Notes: generated from the sequence alone by a model not told the origin. Numbered from the stretch's first letter, positions 9,395 through 20,333 are shown. The stretch: 32,522 bases of DNA from CAJXJP01 sp034111025 (GCA_034111025.1 JAWUYB010000023.1:1-32522); one strand, 5' to 3'. Numbers and translations are program-made.

Positions 9395-11230
9395 ATGTTA
9401 GACAATATAATTCAAAAAGTTATAAATCATCACCCAGATTTTAGTTATGAAGATGTACTCGAAATTTGCCAAGAATTTCTTGATGAACAATCTCCTAAAA
9501 TAAAAGAAGAAACCAAATTAAAAAGATTGAATAAATTTTTAGAAAAAGAGTTTGAATTAGTTGAGGAAAAAATTATAGAATATTCTACAAAAGATTATTC
9601 TCTAGAAACAATTCCTAAGTATCTTTTTGCATGAAAAACTCAAATTTCTTCCAGTTTAATAAAAATAAAGTGACTAGTTAAGAATATAGAAAGAACAGAA
9701 TTATTTGAAAAAGCAGATTTTCAAATAAATAAATCTGATAAGATTGCACTTATATGAAAAAATTGAGCAGGTAAAACAACTCTATTAAAAATGATTTTAA
9801 AATCAGACGAAGAGTTAGTTCCTGAATATGGAACAATCGATTTAGCAAGTTGATTAAAAATATGATATTTGTCTCAAGATTTATTTTGGGAAAATACTAA
9901 TAATACACTCAGAGAAGAAATGGATAATATATTTCCTGAAATTAATCAAAAAATTCATAGACTTAATGAAATTCAAAATGATATGGAATTATGGGATGAA
10001 ACTGAAAGACTTAATAAAGAACTTGCAGAAATAGATGGTTTTAGAAAATTTGAACTCCAACATGAAATTTTAAAATATTTTGGTTTTACAGATGAACAAA
10101 TGAATTTCAATGTTTTACAACTCTCTGGTTGAGAACAAACAAAGGTGCAAATCGCTAAATTTTTAATCCAAGAAGTAGATTTATTAATATTAGATGAACC
10201 TACAAATCATTTGGATATTAACGGAATAGTATTTTTAGAAAAATTTTGTCAAAACTGGAAAAAAGCATTACTTTCAATTTCACATGATATTAGATTTATA
10301 AATAATACTTCTAATAAAATTGCTGAAATTTCAAATAAAAAAATTAATAATTATCCTGGTAACTATGAAGAGTATATAGAATTAAAACAAGCAAATTTTG
10401 ATAAACTGAATAAAGATTATACAAATCAACAAAGAGAACTAGAAAAAACGAATGATTATATCAAACGTTTTAGAGCAAACTCAGCAAAAGCATCTAGTGT
10501 ACAAAGTAGAATAAAAGCTCTCGCTAAAATTGATATACTCAATGAACCTGAAAATGAATCACTTGTAAAAAATATTCATGTTGATCTCGATAAAAGACTT
10601 CCTGAAATAATTATGAAACTCACGAATGTAGAGGTCTGATACGACTACCCTATTGTAACACTTCCAGAATATTTAGAAGTAAATAAGTCTGATAAAATTT
10701 GAATAATTTGAGAAAACTGAGCATGAAAAACGACATTTTTAAAAACAATGTTATGAGAATTAAAAATATTAGACTGACATATTGATTTAAATGAAACTCT
10801 TAAAGTATGATCATATTCTCAAGTATTAGCAGACCTAGATATGGAAAAAAATATCCTTCAAGAACTTATGAAAGATTATGATAACGAAACTGAAATTAGA
10901 AATATGCTCGGTTGACTACTTATAATCTGAGATAAAGTTGAACAAAAAATAAAAACTCTCTCAGGTTGAGAAAGAGCAAAAGTTGCACTCACAAAGATGC
11001 TTCTTGTAAAACCACATATTATAGTTATGGATGAACCTACCAATCACTTGGATATTCATTCTAAACAAGTCATTAAAAATATGTTATTAAACTTCGAATG
11101 AACTACTCTTATCGTCTCACATGATAGAGATATTCTCGAAGCAATTTCTAATAAGATATGGTTAATTAAATGAGGTTTTCTCAATGAATATAGAGAAATA
11201 GATAGAGGTTTCGCGGAAATTTATAAATAA
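9395..11230 (+). CDS. ABC-F family ATP-binding protein (translation factor/ribosome protection type)
   Basis: A 611-residue protein with two ABC ATPase domains and no membrane segments. Domain 1 has Walker A GKNGAGKTT near residue 121, signature LSGGEQ near 243 and LLILDEPTNHLD near 262. Domain 2 has GENGAGKTT near 438, LSGGERAK near 521 and DEPTNHLD near 546. A charged linker of about 80 residues between them fits the P-site tRNA interaction motif of ABC-F proteins, which act on the ribosome. About 90 residues precede the first ABC domain (MLDNIIQKVINHHPDFSYED...), whereas most ABC-F proteins start almost directly with it. The conserved signature glycines are GGT-TGA. Confidence 0.93.
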
Positions 11231-11260
11231 AAAATCTAAGAATTAATTCTTAGATTTTTT
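11229..11260. terminator. Perfect 32-bp palindrome, bidirectional terminator
   Basis: AAAAAATCTAAGAATT and its exact complement AATTCTTAGATTTTTT are adjacent. The plus-strand ABC-F stop (11228-11230) and the minus-strand stop of the next gene (11259-11261) sit at its two edges. Confidence 0.85.
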
Positions 11261-12677
11261 ATTTTACCCTCAAACTATTTAATTCAAATAAATCTCATTC
11301 TATACTATTAAGGTTATCAGTATAATTTTTAGTATTTTTTGAAGAATATTCTCAATATCATTCTATTTTTTTATTAGAAATAACAATATTCGATAAGTGG
11401 TAATCACTTGAATTATTTACATTTTTATAATAAATATTTCCTCAGAATCATTGAGTAATAGTTTCTAGAATATTTTTTGAAAATGTACTAGATAATTTTA
11501 TATCTGTGATAACATTTAAATATATATTATCTGAAACATCATTTAGTTTTTCAAAAAATTCTTTTGTAAGTATTTGAGCAGGAAGTGATTGTCATGAGTA
11601 TGCATCAACTACTATTGCATCATATCTTTTATTTCATAATTTATTTAAATAGAAACGTGCTGACTCTGGATAAAAATTAATTTTATCTGATAGTTTTTTT
11701 TGTAAAAAATATTTTTCTGAAATATCTTTTAGATCTTTATCAATATCTAATACATCTATATTAGTCATTGTTGTTATTTCTGATAATTCATTTGGTAAAG
11801 TAAATCCCGCTGCTCAGATTATTAAAATATTTTTAGAATCTGAAGCTATGATTTGTTTTTTGATTTCTTTTATATATTTAAAAAAACTTTTTCAATCTTC
11901 AATATTTATACCTGATGAATATGCTCTATCCATTGAAAAAATACGTTGATCTTCTGAGTTATTATAAATACTTATTGTATGATATGCATTAGATGTTTTA
12001 AATATGATATTATTAGCTTGAGGCATTTGAGTAAATAATATAGCTGCATAAAATACTATTAATCATATAAAAGCAGTTAAATAAAAATTACTATTTTTTT
12101 TCAAATATATCAAAACAAGTAGTCCACAAATGACTAATAATAGAGGAGAAATTATTGCTGTTTTTTCTACTCCTAAACTTGGAAATAATACTATAGATGT
12201 TCAAACTGAACCAAGGAAAGATCCTATAGTTGAATAAAATAGTAACTTCCCTATTTTTTCTCAACTATGACTTCCCTTTAACATTTCTGATAAAAGTGGT
12301 ATTGTCTGACTTGCTAAAAAAACTGGGATAAAAAATAATAAAATAGATACTAGTAATAATGCTAGAAAATAATTAGGAATTAAAACTAAAAATAATTCTA
12401 AGCTCAGCTCTGCAAATATAAATGTTATAAAAAAATAGTATATTGAGGAAATAAGTAAATTCCTTAATAAATATTTATCTATATTCTTATTTTTAGCTGT
12501 AATTTTTCATCAGATATAATATCAATAACTTAAAGCGAGTAATATTACACCTAATATGATAGAAGTTGAAATAGAATTAACTCATATAATAGGAGAAAAT
12601 ATTCTCAGTGCTGTTATTTCTACTGATAAAGTAGTAAAACCTTCTAATAAAGCTATCAGATATATAATTAGGTGCAT
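11259..12677 (-). CDS. Membrane-embedded spermidine synthase-like protein
   Basis: A 472-residue protein in two parts. The first 260 residues hold about six or seven hydrophobic segments (LIIYLIALLEGFTTLS start; EKIGKLLFYSTIGSFLGSVG; LLLVICGLLVLIYL). The rest is a Rossmann-like spermidine-synthase/methyltransferase fold: ILIIGAAGFTLPNEL near residues 283-297, acidic VLDIDKD near 307, and AIVVDAYSGQSLP near 355. This architecture is common among integral-membrane 'spermidine synthase' homologues. Their substrate is usually unknown and may not be a polyamine. It shares orientation with the methyltransferase gene upstream but a terminator hairpin lies between them. Confidence 0.8.
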
Positions 12678-12712
12678 GTATTTTTTTTACTAAGTATTTT
12701 ATTAAATATAAC

Positions 12713-12750
12713 AAAAAAACTAAAAAGAAGAAGTTCTTTTTAGTTTTTTA
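12713..12750. terminator. Hairpin between methyltransferase and spermidine synthase-like genes
   Basis: AAAAAACTAAAAAGAA pairs with TTCTTTTTAGTTTTTT around loop GAAG. It lies 51 bases downstream of the methyltransferase stop on the minus strand. Confidence 0.65.
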
Positions 12751-12800
12751 TTCACTTGATAACTAATTTAGTATAATTTTTAACTATATTTTCACTTTGA

Positions 12801-13346
12801 TTATATTCATTTATTTTTTTTATTCATTGTGTTGAGACTATATTCATATATAGAATTTCGCATAGCGATTTTATGTTTTTTTTCTATAAATTTATTATTA
12901 GTCATTTTAAAACAATATGATATCAACCTAAAGTTATTTTTATCTATATTTAATATTTTTGGAAATAGTTTATTCGAAATAGTATCTGGTAAACCAAAAA
13001 CATATAAAACATTATATTCAGCTAAATTTATTTTCAAAGCATTCCCATATATTATTTTGATATTTTTATATCAACTGAAAAATATTTTTATTTTAGAAAT
13101 TATGTATAATACTGGTGATAATTCAATTCCAACAATAAAAGAATTTGGTTTATTTTTAGCCATATAAAGTGATACAACCGAAGTACCACATCAAATTTCT
13201 AAAAATTTTTCTCCATCCTCTAATCACACTATTTTATATATTCTATTTAAATCTTTTTTACTTGTAGGAACCCATGGGGCTAAAGAAAAAAAAGAAAATA
13301 CTAAAACGAAAAACAATATATACATAATTAACTTGATATACTCCAT
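12801..13346 (-). CDS. Membrane-anchored class I SAM-dependent methyltransferase, ANTKMT/FAM173-like
   Basis: A 181-residue protein. Residues 5-22 are a transmembrane anchor (LIMYILFFVLVFSFFSL) followed by APWVPTS. SAM motif I is FLEIGCGTS (residues 48-56), and motif II ends in VGIELSP. The later YNVLYVFGLPDT matches the 'V-F-G-x-P' element of the ANTKMT/FAM173 lysine methyltransferases, which also carry an N-terminal membrane segment. A protein-lysine target on a membrane protein is therefore plausible but inferred. A long plus-strand frame over the same DNA (12829-13167) is a shadow. Confidence 0.8.
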
Positions 13347-13799
13347 ATAATATTATTATTTTAATTTACTCCACCAGTTAATTTTTGGTAATTCTGATAA
13401 TTGAAATATTTAACTTATTATTTATCTCATTCTTTAATAAATTTTTCATTCCAAGTGTAATTATATGCAGCATTTTCTATAAAAGCAATATTAAATGATT
13501 AATACTAGTTTTAAAATTTCTTTAAATCAATCAAAATATTAACTATCTCCGGAAAATAAACACTAGATTGACTAGCTTGACTAGATTGAATAACCCAACT
13601 TTACCATAGAATATTTGAACGATCAAGTATTCCACCTTCCAAAAATATTAAGCTGGTATAAGAGTAAATTTTATATTCTCAGACTTAATATCTCTATAGT
13701 AATATAATTGTTTTAAATTAATACTTGCTTAAAATATTTAAAGTATAAAAAAATCAAAAAGAAAAAAATAAAATATTAAAAATATCTTATTTTTTTTCT
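13347..13799 (-). pseudogene. Intergenic stretch with decayed coding fragments
   Basis: 453 bases without an intact gene. On the minus strand two peptide stretches read like real protein but lack a start and are split by stops: FLEGGILDRSNILW, stop, WVIQSSQASQSSVYFPEI and onward to KKF (about 13650-13510), then NIAFIENAAYNYTWNEKF ending EGDK-stop (about 13495-13417). The SSQASQSS part coincides with a small DNA repeat (CTAGATTGACTAGCTTGACTAG). I cannot name the ancestor. A hairpin with an A-run and a T-run fills 13761-13799. Confidence 0.35.
13761..13799. terminator. A/T-rich hairpin downstream of the DUF2461 gene
   Basis: GAAAAAAATAA and TTATTTTTTTTC flank an inner AATAT/ATATT pairing. It starts directly after the minus-strand stop TAG (13802-13800), so it can terminate that gene. 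Confidence 0.5.
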
Positions 13800-14465
13800 C
13801 TATTTAATTGTTAAGTTATTGATATAATTTCATAAGGGATAAACTATTTTTGATAATTTTATTAATTCTTTAAAAAAATTATCTGATAAAACGACATTAT
13901 CAGAAATATTTTTTAAAACATAGAAATCTTTATATCTCAGTAAATCAATATTAGGGTTATCTTTTTTATATCATTTTGGTACTGTTTTCACTTTATCTCA
14001 ACGAAGTTCGAAGTTTTTGGTTAATATTTTATTATTTAATATTTCTCTTAATTTTTCTGAATTATTATTTATATCTTCACGTAAAGCTTTTAAAACACAA
14101 GGTTCTGGTCTCCATATTCATCATATTATAAAAGAGTTCCCAGGTTCTATATGAAAATAATATCCAGATTTTTGATGCATGGCTGGCTTTCAGCCTTGTC
14201 AGATTAATATTCAAAAATGATTTTTAAAAGGCTTCCCTTTTGCAAAACGAGCATCTTTATAAATACGGAAAAAATATGGTTTTTCTCAAGGAGTTTGTAA
14301 ACTCTCATCAAATTTATTTAACTCTCAAAATAAATGAGCAGAAAAATACTCTATATCTTTTTTTATATTCAAGTATCTTTCTTTATTCTCAGCGAACCAT
14401 TCCCTATTATTATTTTGTTTAATTTCTTTTAAAAAATCAAAAACTGATTTATTTATTTGTTTCAT
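13800..14465 (-). CDS. DUF2461 family protein
   Basis: A 221-residue protein matching the DUF2461 family (TIGR02453) along its length. The signs are an N-terminal FLKEIKQNNNREWFAENKERY, then FRIYKDARFAKGKPFKNHFGI near residues 65-85, then GYYFHIEPGNSFIIGGIWRPEP, and KTVPKGYKKDNPNIDLLRYKDFYV in the second half. The function of the family is not established. It is soluble with no signal peptide. It ends in TAG rather than TAA. The start ATG is 14465-14463. Single gene, with no close neighbour on its strand. Confidence 0.88.
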
Positions 14466-14862
14466 AAATAATATTTATATATATTTATTAAAATATTTAA
14501 TCTGTAACCATACAAGTAAGACTTATAAATAAATCCTCACAGTATACTAGATTATATTAATTTTCTAATGTATCATCAATGATTATTTTCAATATATTTT
14601 TGAGATAATACTAAAGTAATTAATCTACTTATTTTACATATAATTCATGATTCATAGCTCCTAAAGAAGAATTACCTAGTAATGTATTTAAATAATAGTA
14701 TTTTTATTTTTTCTATATCATTCATATTTTTCTACTAATATAAATAGTTTTTTTATTTAATATAATTAAATTTAAATTATTTCAGTAATTTGTCAATATA
14801 AAATTCTTTAGAACTAGTAAAAAAATATTATAATAAAACTATTAATTAATAACTATATTATT
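14466..14862. other. Intergenic region with a possible gene fossil
   Basis: 397 very AT-rich bases. On the minus strand a start-less frame (about 14665-14552) reads RSYESGIICKISRLITLVL and then SQKYIENNHGGYIRKLI to TAA. It uses TGA as glycine in a plausible way, and upstream it is closed by TAA. It may be a decayed small protein. Otherwise the region carries only promoter-like A/T runs before the plus-strand gene at 14863. Confidence 0.3.
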
Positions 14863-15288
14863 ATGTCTATTTTTAAAAATAAGTTAGTATTAAGAATTAC
14901 ATTAGCAAAAACTATTGGTTTTATATTTGGTTTAATTGCATTCTTTGCAGTTCCTAATTTCCTAACAGAAGCTGATATTATGTTCAGATTCTGAATATTA
15001 TTTCTCTATACTACTATTTGAGCATTTGTAGGTTTATTCTGAATTATGGATAAAGATCCAATATTTAATTATAAAATACCTTTTTGGATAAGATGACCAC
15101 TTGTATGAGGATTATTAAATACTATTATAGTATTATTCTCATATACAATATTTCAAACTCTCATAGTTTGAACTATGTTAGATTGATATTCTCCATTCTG
15201 GTTTGCATTAGAGTGAGCTATATTAGGTTTAATAATTGATTTCATAGCTACAAAGTATTATTGAGAAGGTGAAAGTCTTATAAAATAA
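14863..15288 (+). CDS. Small integral membrane protein, about four helices
   Basis: A 141-residue hydrophobic protein. Four transmembrane segments are visible: TIGFIFGLIAFFAVPNFL, FGILFLYTTIGAFVGLFGI, GLLNTIIVLFSYTIF and FWFALEGAILGLIIDFIA. Short charged loops separate them, and the C-terminus is KYYGEGESLIK. No family can be named with confidence. It converges on the glycine-zipper gene across a perfect palindrome. Confidence 0.75.
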
Positions 15289-15312
15289 AAAATCACCATA
15301 TGGTGATTTTTT
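15287..15312. terminator. Perfect 26-bp palindromic terminator
   Basis: AAAAAATCACCAT is directly followed by its complement ATGGTGATTTTTT. It begins inside the TAA stop of the membrane-protein gene. Confidence 0.8.
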
Positions 15313-15409
15313 GATTTATTGTTAAAAATATTAATCCAATGAGTATTGCTAGACTAATAAATATTATATAACTTCTTTGTATACTATATATTTTTAAATA
15401 AATAGTATT

Positions 15410-15871
15410 TTATTTTTTTATTAAAACTCTATTTTCCTCTTCAGCTTTTTTATCCATAACAGATCCTATTATCATTCAAACTAACATTCAACCTATTAAT
15501 CCTCCAGTAGTTTCACTTCACATACCAAAATCAAATCAGATTATACCAGCAACAGCTATACCAAAAACCATTCATAGTGACATTCATAATCATACATAAC
15601 GTCATTTTTCTACAAGTTTATGTTCTTTTTCTAAATATGCAGTAAGAATAATATATTGTTTTTTTATGTATTTATATTGTTTTTCTTGAATAGAATCAAT
15701 ATTTAAATCTTCTAATTTTTTAGATATAATAACTAACTTATCATCAGATAATTCTAATTTTTCTAAACTCTGTAGAGTTTCAGAAAATAAATTGTATAAA
15801 TTTATTTCAGATTTCTTTTCTGATATATTTTTTAAATTATCTAAAAAATCTATAGTTTGTTTAATATTCAT
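15410..15871 (-). CDS. Glycine-zipper membrane protein with helical cytoplasmic part
   Basis: A 153-residue protein. Residues 1 to about 88 are charged and helical (MNIKQTIDFLDNLKNISEKK ... EKQYKYIKKQYIILTAYLEKEHKL). Residues about 90-140 are two glycine-rich hydrophobic segments (GLGMSLGMVFGIAVAGIIGF and GGLIGGMLVGMIIGSVM) with G-x3-G spacing typical of glycine-zipper membrane helices. The tail is basic. Most of these glycines are TGA or GGT/GGA mixed. The gene starts 27 bases after the selO stop and is probably co-transcribed with it. Function unknown. Confidence 0.7.
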
Positions 15872-15898
15872 ATTTTTTACTTATAATTATGTTTAAAT

Positions 15899-17365
15899 TT
15901 AAGTCCCACAAAATGTTCTATAATTATTATCTATACTTTCTGGAGCTTTCATAAAATTTTTATTTTCTTCATTATCACTATAAGGATTTTTTAAAATTTC
16001 TAAAATCTTTTCTAGATGAGAAAAATTGTTATTTCCTTCAGCATTTTTTATAACTTCTTCTACTCTATAATTTCTTGGAATAATATTCGGGTTTATTTTT
16101 TTCATTTTTATTCAAATTTTTCAGAAATCTATCTTTTGTACAGATAAAATTATTTCTAATTTTTCTGAAAATATTATTAATTCTCAAAAATTATATTTTT
16201 TTCAAATATTTTCTAAATTATTATTTTCTATATATTCAGATAAATTTCTGAAATAATCCGTGTAATCAATATTATTTTTTTCTAATATTTCTAGTAAATT
16301 TTTTACTAAATCATTATCAAAATATTTTTCTTCAAAAATTCCTATTTTATTATTCATCATTTTGAAAAACTTATTATCAAAATTTTCTTCAAAATTTCAT
16401 AATATTTTTTCTACTTTTTTTACAGAATCATCTATATTATCTCACATAAGAGGAATCAAAGTTTCTCAAAAACGAGCTAAGTTCCAATTCAAAGCATATT
16501 TTTGATTCATAAAACTATATCTCCCATTTTGATCAATGGAACTGAAAACGGTATTTTTATTATAGTTATCCATAAATGCACAAGGTCCATAATCAATAGT
16601 TTCTCAAGATACTAACATATTATCAGTATTCATTACACCGTGAATAAATCAAACTCTCATCCAATCAACTATTAAATCAATTTGTTTTTCTATAACTTGT
16701 TTATAAAAATCAGTATATTTATTTTGAGATTTTTCTATATCAGAAAAATGTCTATTAATAGTATAATCTGCTAATAATTCTAATGACTGATAATCATTAT
16801 TATGGAAAAAATATTCAAAGCTTCAGAAGCGTATATGACTCGAAGCAATTCTCGTGAGAATAGCTCAAGGTTTAATATTCTCTCTAAATATATCTTCTCA
16901 TGTAGTCACAATACTCAATGATCTCGTTGTAGAGACTCATAAAGCATACATTGCTTCACTTATTACATATTCTCTAATAACAGATCACAGCGTCGCTTTA
17001 CCATCTCATCCTCTTGAAAAGATAGTTTCTCATGATCATTTTAAAACTATATCTTTTCTTTTATTATTTTTATCTAATATTTCTCAGAGTAATACAGCTC
17101 TCCCATCTCATAATCTTCTTGAAAAATTACTAAATTGATGTCCTGCATAGACTTGTGCAATAGAATTAGAGTTTTCAAATGATTTATTCCCTGAAAAATA
17201 TTCAGCTATTTCTTTATCAGATAAATTATCTAAATTAATACTTAGATCTTTTAATAAATTATTATTTATTTTTATTAATTTCGGGTTTATAACAAAACTC
17301 GGATTTATTTTTTGATAAAAAGTTCCAGGTAATTGGGAATATGTGTTATTAAATTTTATATTCAT
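15899..17365 (-). CDS. selO: Protein adenylyltransferase SelO (YdiU/UPF0061)
   Basis: A 488-residue pseudokinase-fold enzyme that AMPylates proteins. Family landmarks appear in order: QLPGTFY near the start, QVYAGHQFSNFS near residue 77, GDGRAVLLGEI, the nucleotide-binding KGSGETIFSRGGDGKATLG near residues 107-125, TTRSLSIV, ILTRIASSHIRFGSFE, HGVMNTDNMLVSGETIDYG near 240-256 (catalytic and metal-binding Asn/Asp), and the C-terminal INPNIIPRNYRVEE with YRTFCGT at the end. The length matches bacterial SelO (about 480). The terminal motif has ordinary Cys rather than selenocysteine. It is intact apart from heavy TGA-glycine use. Confidence 0.95.
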
Positions 17366-17781
17366 ATATTTTTATTAGATATATTTATATTATGATACAT
17401 ATATCTGAATTAAATTCTAGTATTTTTGATTTTAAATTATATATATAATAGAAAAATATACTAATTCAACACAAAATAATATAAAAAATGTAGATGATTT
17501 AAAAGTTATTATAGCATTAATACAAAATTTATTTACAAAATATCATGAATTTTCTTTCATGATATCAGATCAATGTAGCGATGAGTATCTTCTATAATTA
17601 GGAGAAATAGTAAAAAATAGTCTATTATTAGTCTATTCTTTGTGTTTTGAAAATATTTATAATTTATGATTACAAATAATATTTTATTCTTGTTACAAGA
17701 AATAAATTATAAATTTTAATATATCAGGTATTTTTTATATAATAAGAGAAATATAAAAATAAATTTTAAATATATAAGTCT
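17366..17781 (+). pseudogene. Intergenic region with a decayed plus-strand gene
   Basis: 416 bases between divergent genes. From about 17450 a start-less plus frame reads EKYTNSTQNNIKNVDDLK, VIIALIQNLFTKYHEF and SFMISDQCSDEYLL, stops at TAA, then continues in frame LGEIVKNSLLLVYSLCFENI to about 17705. The composition is protein-like but there is no start codon and one internal stop. A hairpin, ATCATGAA / TTCATGAT, lies inside it near 17541-17562. The right end should contain the promoter of the aldo-keto reductase. Confidence 0.35.
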
Positions 17782-18759
17782 ATGAAATTAAATAAATTAA
17801 ATAATGGAAATTCTATTCCAGTTTTATGATTTGGTTTATGGAAAATTCCTCAAGAAAAATGTGCTGAAATAGTCTATAATGCTATAAAAATATGATATAG
17901 ACATTTTGATAGTGCAAGTGATTATGGAAATGAAAAAGAAGTATGAGATGGAATAAAAAAAGCAGTCAATGATAGATTATGTGAACGTTGAGATTTATTT
18001 ATTACATCTAAACTTTGGAATACATATCATAAACCTGAACATGTTGAAGCTGCATTACAAAAAACTCTTGATGATTTACAACTAAATTATTTAGATTTAT
18101 ATATGATTCACTTCCCAATTGCTTTAGAATATGTAGATTTTTCAGATCGTTATCCATCAGAATGGATAAATAATCCTGCAAGTAAAAATCCTTGTATGAA
18201 AATAGCAAAAGTTCCATTGTACCAAACTCGGTGAGCTATGGAAGATTTAGTAGAAAAAAAATTAGTAAAAAATATTTGAGTATGTAATTATAATACTGGA
18301 TTGATTCATGATTTAATCAGTTATTCTAAGATAAAACCAAGTGTAATACAAATAGAATCTCACCCCTATTTAACACAAAATAAACTCCTAGAACTTTGTA
18401 TTAATAATTGTATTTCAGTTACAGCCTTTTCTCCGTTGGGATCAATAGGTTATAAAGAGATATGAATGGATTGAAATCAAAAATCACTTTTAGAGCAAGA
18501 TAATATTTTAAATATTTCTAATAGATATAAAAAAACAGCTGTGCAAATAATACTCCGATGGTGAATTCAAAGATGCTGCAACATTATTCCTAAAGCTTCG
18601 AGTATAGTTCATATGCAAGAAAATATAGATATATTTGATTTTGAACTCACTAGAGATGAAATGAAACAAATAGATAGTTTAAATATAAATAAACGTTTTA
18701 ACGATCCTGGTGAATTTTGTAAAACTGCATTTAATACATTTTATCCAATATATGATTAA
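17782..18759 (+). CDS. Aldo-keto reductase
   Basis: A 325-residue single-domain NAD(P)H-dependent carbonyl reductase with a TIM barrel. The full catalytic tetrad sits at canonical positions: D43 and Y48 in FDSASDYGNE, K77 in ITSKLWN, and H110 in LYMIHFPI. Family elements IGVCNYN, QIESHPYLTQ, TAFSPLG and the cofactor-binding IIPKASS near the C-terminus are present. The loop with SEWINNPASKNP and the CCNIIPKASS stretch resemble xylose-reductase-type enzymes; the true substrate is unknown. The start is ATG 17782 after an A/T leader. Confidence 0.92.
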
Positions 18760-18905
18760 TAAAAAAAGTAAGAAATATAAATAACTCTCACCTAGCTGGA
18801 TATATGAAATCTAGAGAAACTCATGTTATCTTATTCATATTAAGTGAGATGACTAAATAAATTAATATTTACAGAAAAATATATTAATAGATTTAATATG
18901 TTTTA

Positions 18906-18927
18906 TTGATATAATAGAATATATCAA
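18906..18927 (+). promoter_or_regulatory. Palindrome overlapping a -10 box before ltrA
   Basis: TTGATATA-atagaa-TATATCAA is an exact 8-bp inverted repeat with a six-base centre, and TATAAT (18910-18915) lies within it. It is 46 bases before the LtrA start. It could be an operator, or a chance palindrome in AT-rich DNA. Confidence 0.4.
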
Positions 18928-18972
18928 AGTTCATTGTTATATTGAAATAAATTTTAATAATATATTTTTATT

Positions 18973-20145
18973 ATGTCGAAAAGAAACGTTTTTAGAAAAG
19001 CTGAATTAAATAAAAATTCTGAAAAAACAGAAGATAGAAAAGTATCTTGGTTAGAATTATATTTTGACCTATTTTTTGTAGTAGTTTTATATTACCTCGT
19101 ACATGAATTAGCATATGATTTTTCGTTAACGAGTTTATTTAATTATACATTAATGTTTCTCTCTGCTTTATGGTTATGGATATCATATACATATTATAAA
19201 GAAGTTTTTCAAAATCATGGTTTAGAAATAAGAATTTTTACATTTTTTTATATGATTCCTATTTGATCATTAGCAGTATTTTCAAATGATGCTATGAATT
19301 GAAATATGGATTATTATATATTAAGTTACTTTATTGCTAGAGTATTATTAATGATAGCTTGGGCTCATTGAAGTTATTTAAATCATGAATTTAGAAATGC
19401 CTGAAATAAATTATTTACATGAATTTGAATCTCACTTTTATTACTTATATGAGCATATTTTAATATTTTTGGTTTAGCAACTTTTTTATTTTTCTTAGCT
19501 TTAATTATAGATTATATTAATCCCTTATTATCAATAACTAAACAATCTAAATTAAATATAAACTTGTCTAGACTCCCCGAACGTTTTTGATTATTTCTTA
19601 TTATTGTTATATGAGAAATAGTCAGGTGAGTTATAAAATCCTTATCTCAAGCAACAGAAATAAATTTTGAATATATCAGTATATCTATATTACTATTTTC
19701 TTTATCATATGGTTTATGGTCAATTTATTTTGATTACTTACCAAAAAAACTTGTAACAAATAGTTTAAAAAAGACCTTTATTTGGATATACTTACATGTT
19801 TTAATTATATATTGTTTAACACTTATTTGAGGTGTTTTATTAAAATTTAATATAGAAAATCTAATAACTCCTCTACCAAGTTTAAGTATCTATTTAACCA
19901 TAAGTGTTTCTGTTTTTATGATATTGATGTGAATTATTTGAAAATTAATAGATAAAAAAGACGTTCATATAGTTGAAAAAAAGAGGTCTTCTATAAAAAT
20001 ATATACATGAATAGCAATATTAATTTTTTGATTACTTACTTATAATTTAAGTATAATAATATTATTATTATGAATAGTATTTTTACTATTACTACAAATG
20101 ATTTATATAATATATTTATGGAAAAATAATTTAGAATTTGAATAA
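18973..20145 (+). CDS. Low temperature requirement protein A family (LtrA) membrane protein
   Basis: A 390-residue polytopic membrane protein of the LtrA family (PF06772). The signature start KVSWLELYFDLFFVVVLYYL follows a charged N-terminus of about 25 residues. The second signature RLPERFGLFLIIVIGEIV appears near residue 205. About ten hydrophobic segments follow through to the C-terminus. LtrA was named from cold-growth mutants of Listeria; its biochemical role is not known. The length fits the family (about 370-400). TGA glycines fall at ERFGLF and VIGEIV. Confidence 0.88.
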
Positions 20146-20333
20146 AAAAAAAAGGGTTATTTTTTAAATATATAGCTATAATGAATATATAAATCTGAGT
20201 GAAGAATATTTAGATAATACTGACGGAAAAATATTTTATATCAATTATTGCTTAAATGCATATGGGGGTATCAAAAAATTAATCCGATTTTAGTTGATTT
20301 AATAGATTAATATATAAGAAAAAAAAGTAAAAA
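20146..20333 (+). other. Intergenic stretch with a start-less coding fragment
   Basis: A plus-strand frame with no ATG reads IYSYNEYINLSEEYLDNTDG and then KIFYINYCLNAYGGIKKLIRF before TAG near 20293. It begins after a TAA. It is protein-like, too short to assign and probably a fossil. Confidence 0.3.

Noticed and set aside
12829..13167. 112-residue plus-strand open frame
   Set aside because: It lies antisense to the methyltransferase gene, whose SAM motif and membrane anchor are clear; the plus frame has no family likeness.
13560..13592. Short tandem-like repeat (CTAGATTGA / CTAGCTTGA) as a CRISPR or satellite
   Set aside because: Only three imperfect 9-10 base units with no spacers; it fits a Ser/Gln-rich stretch of a decayed gene.
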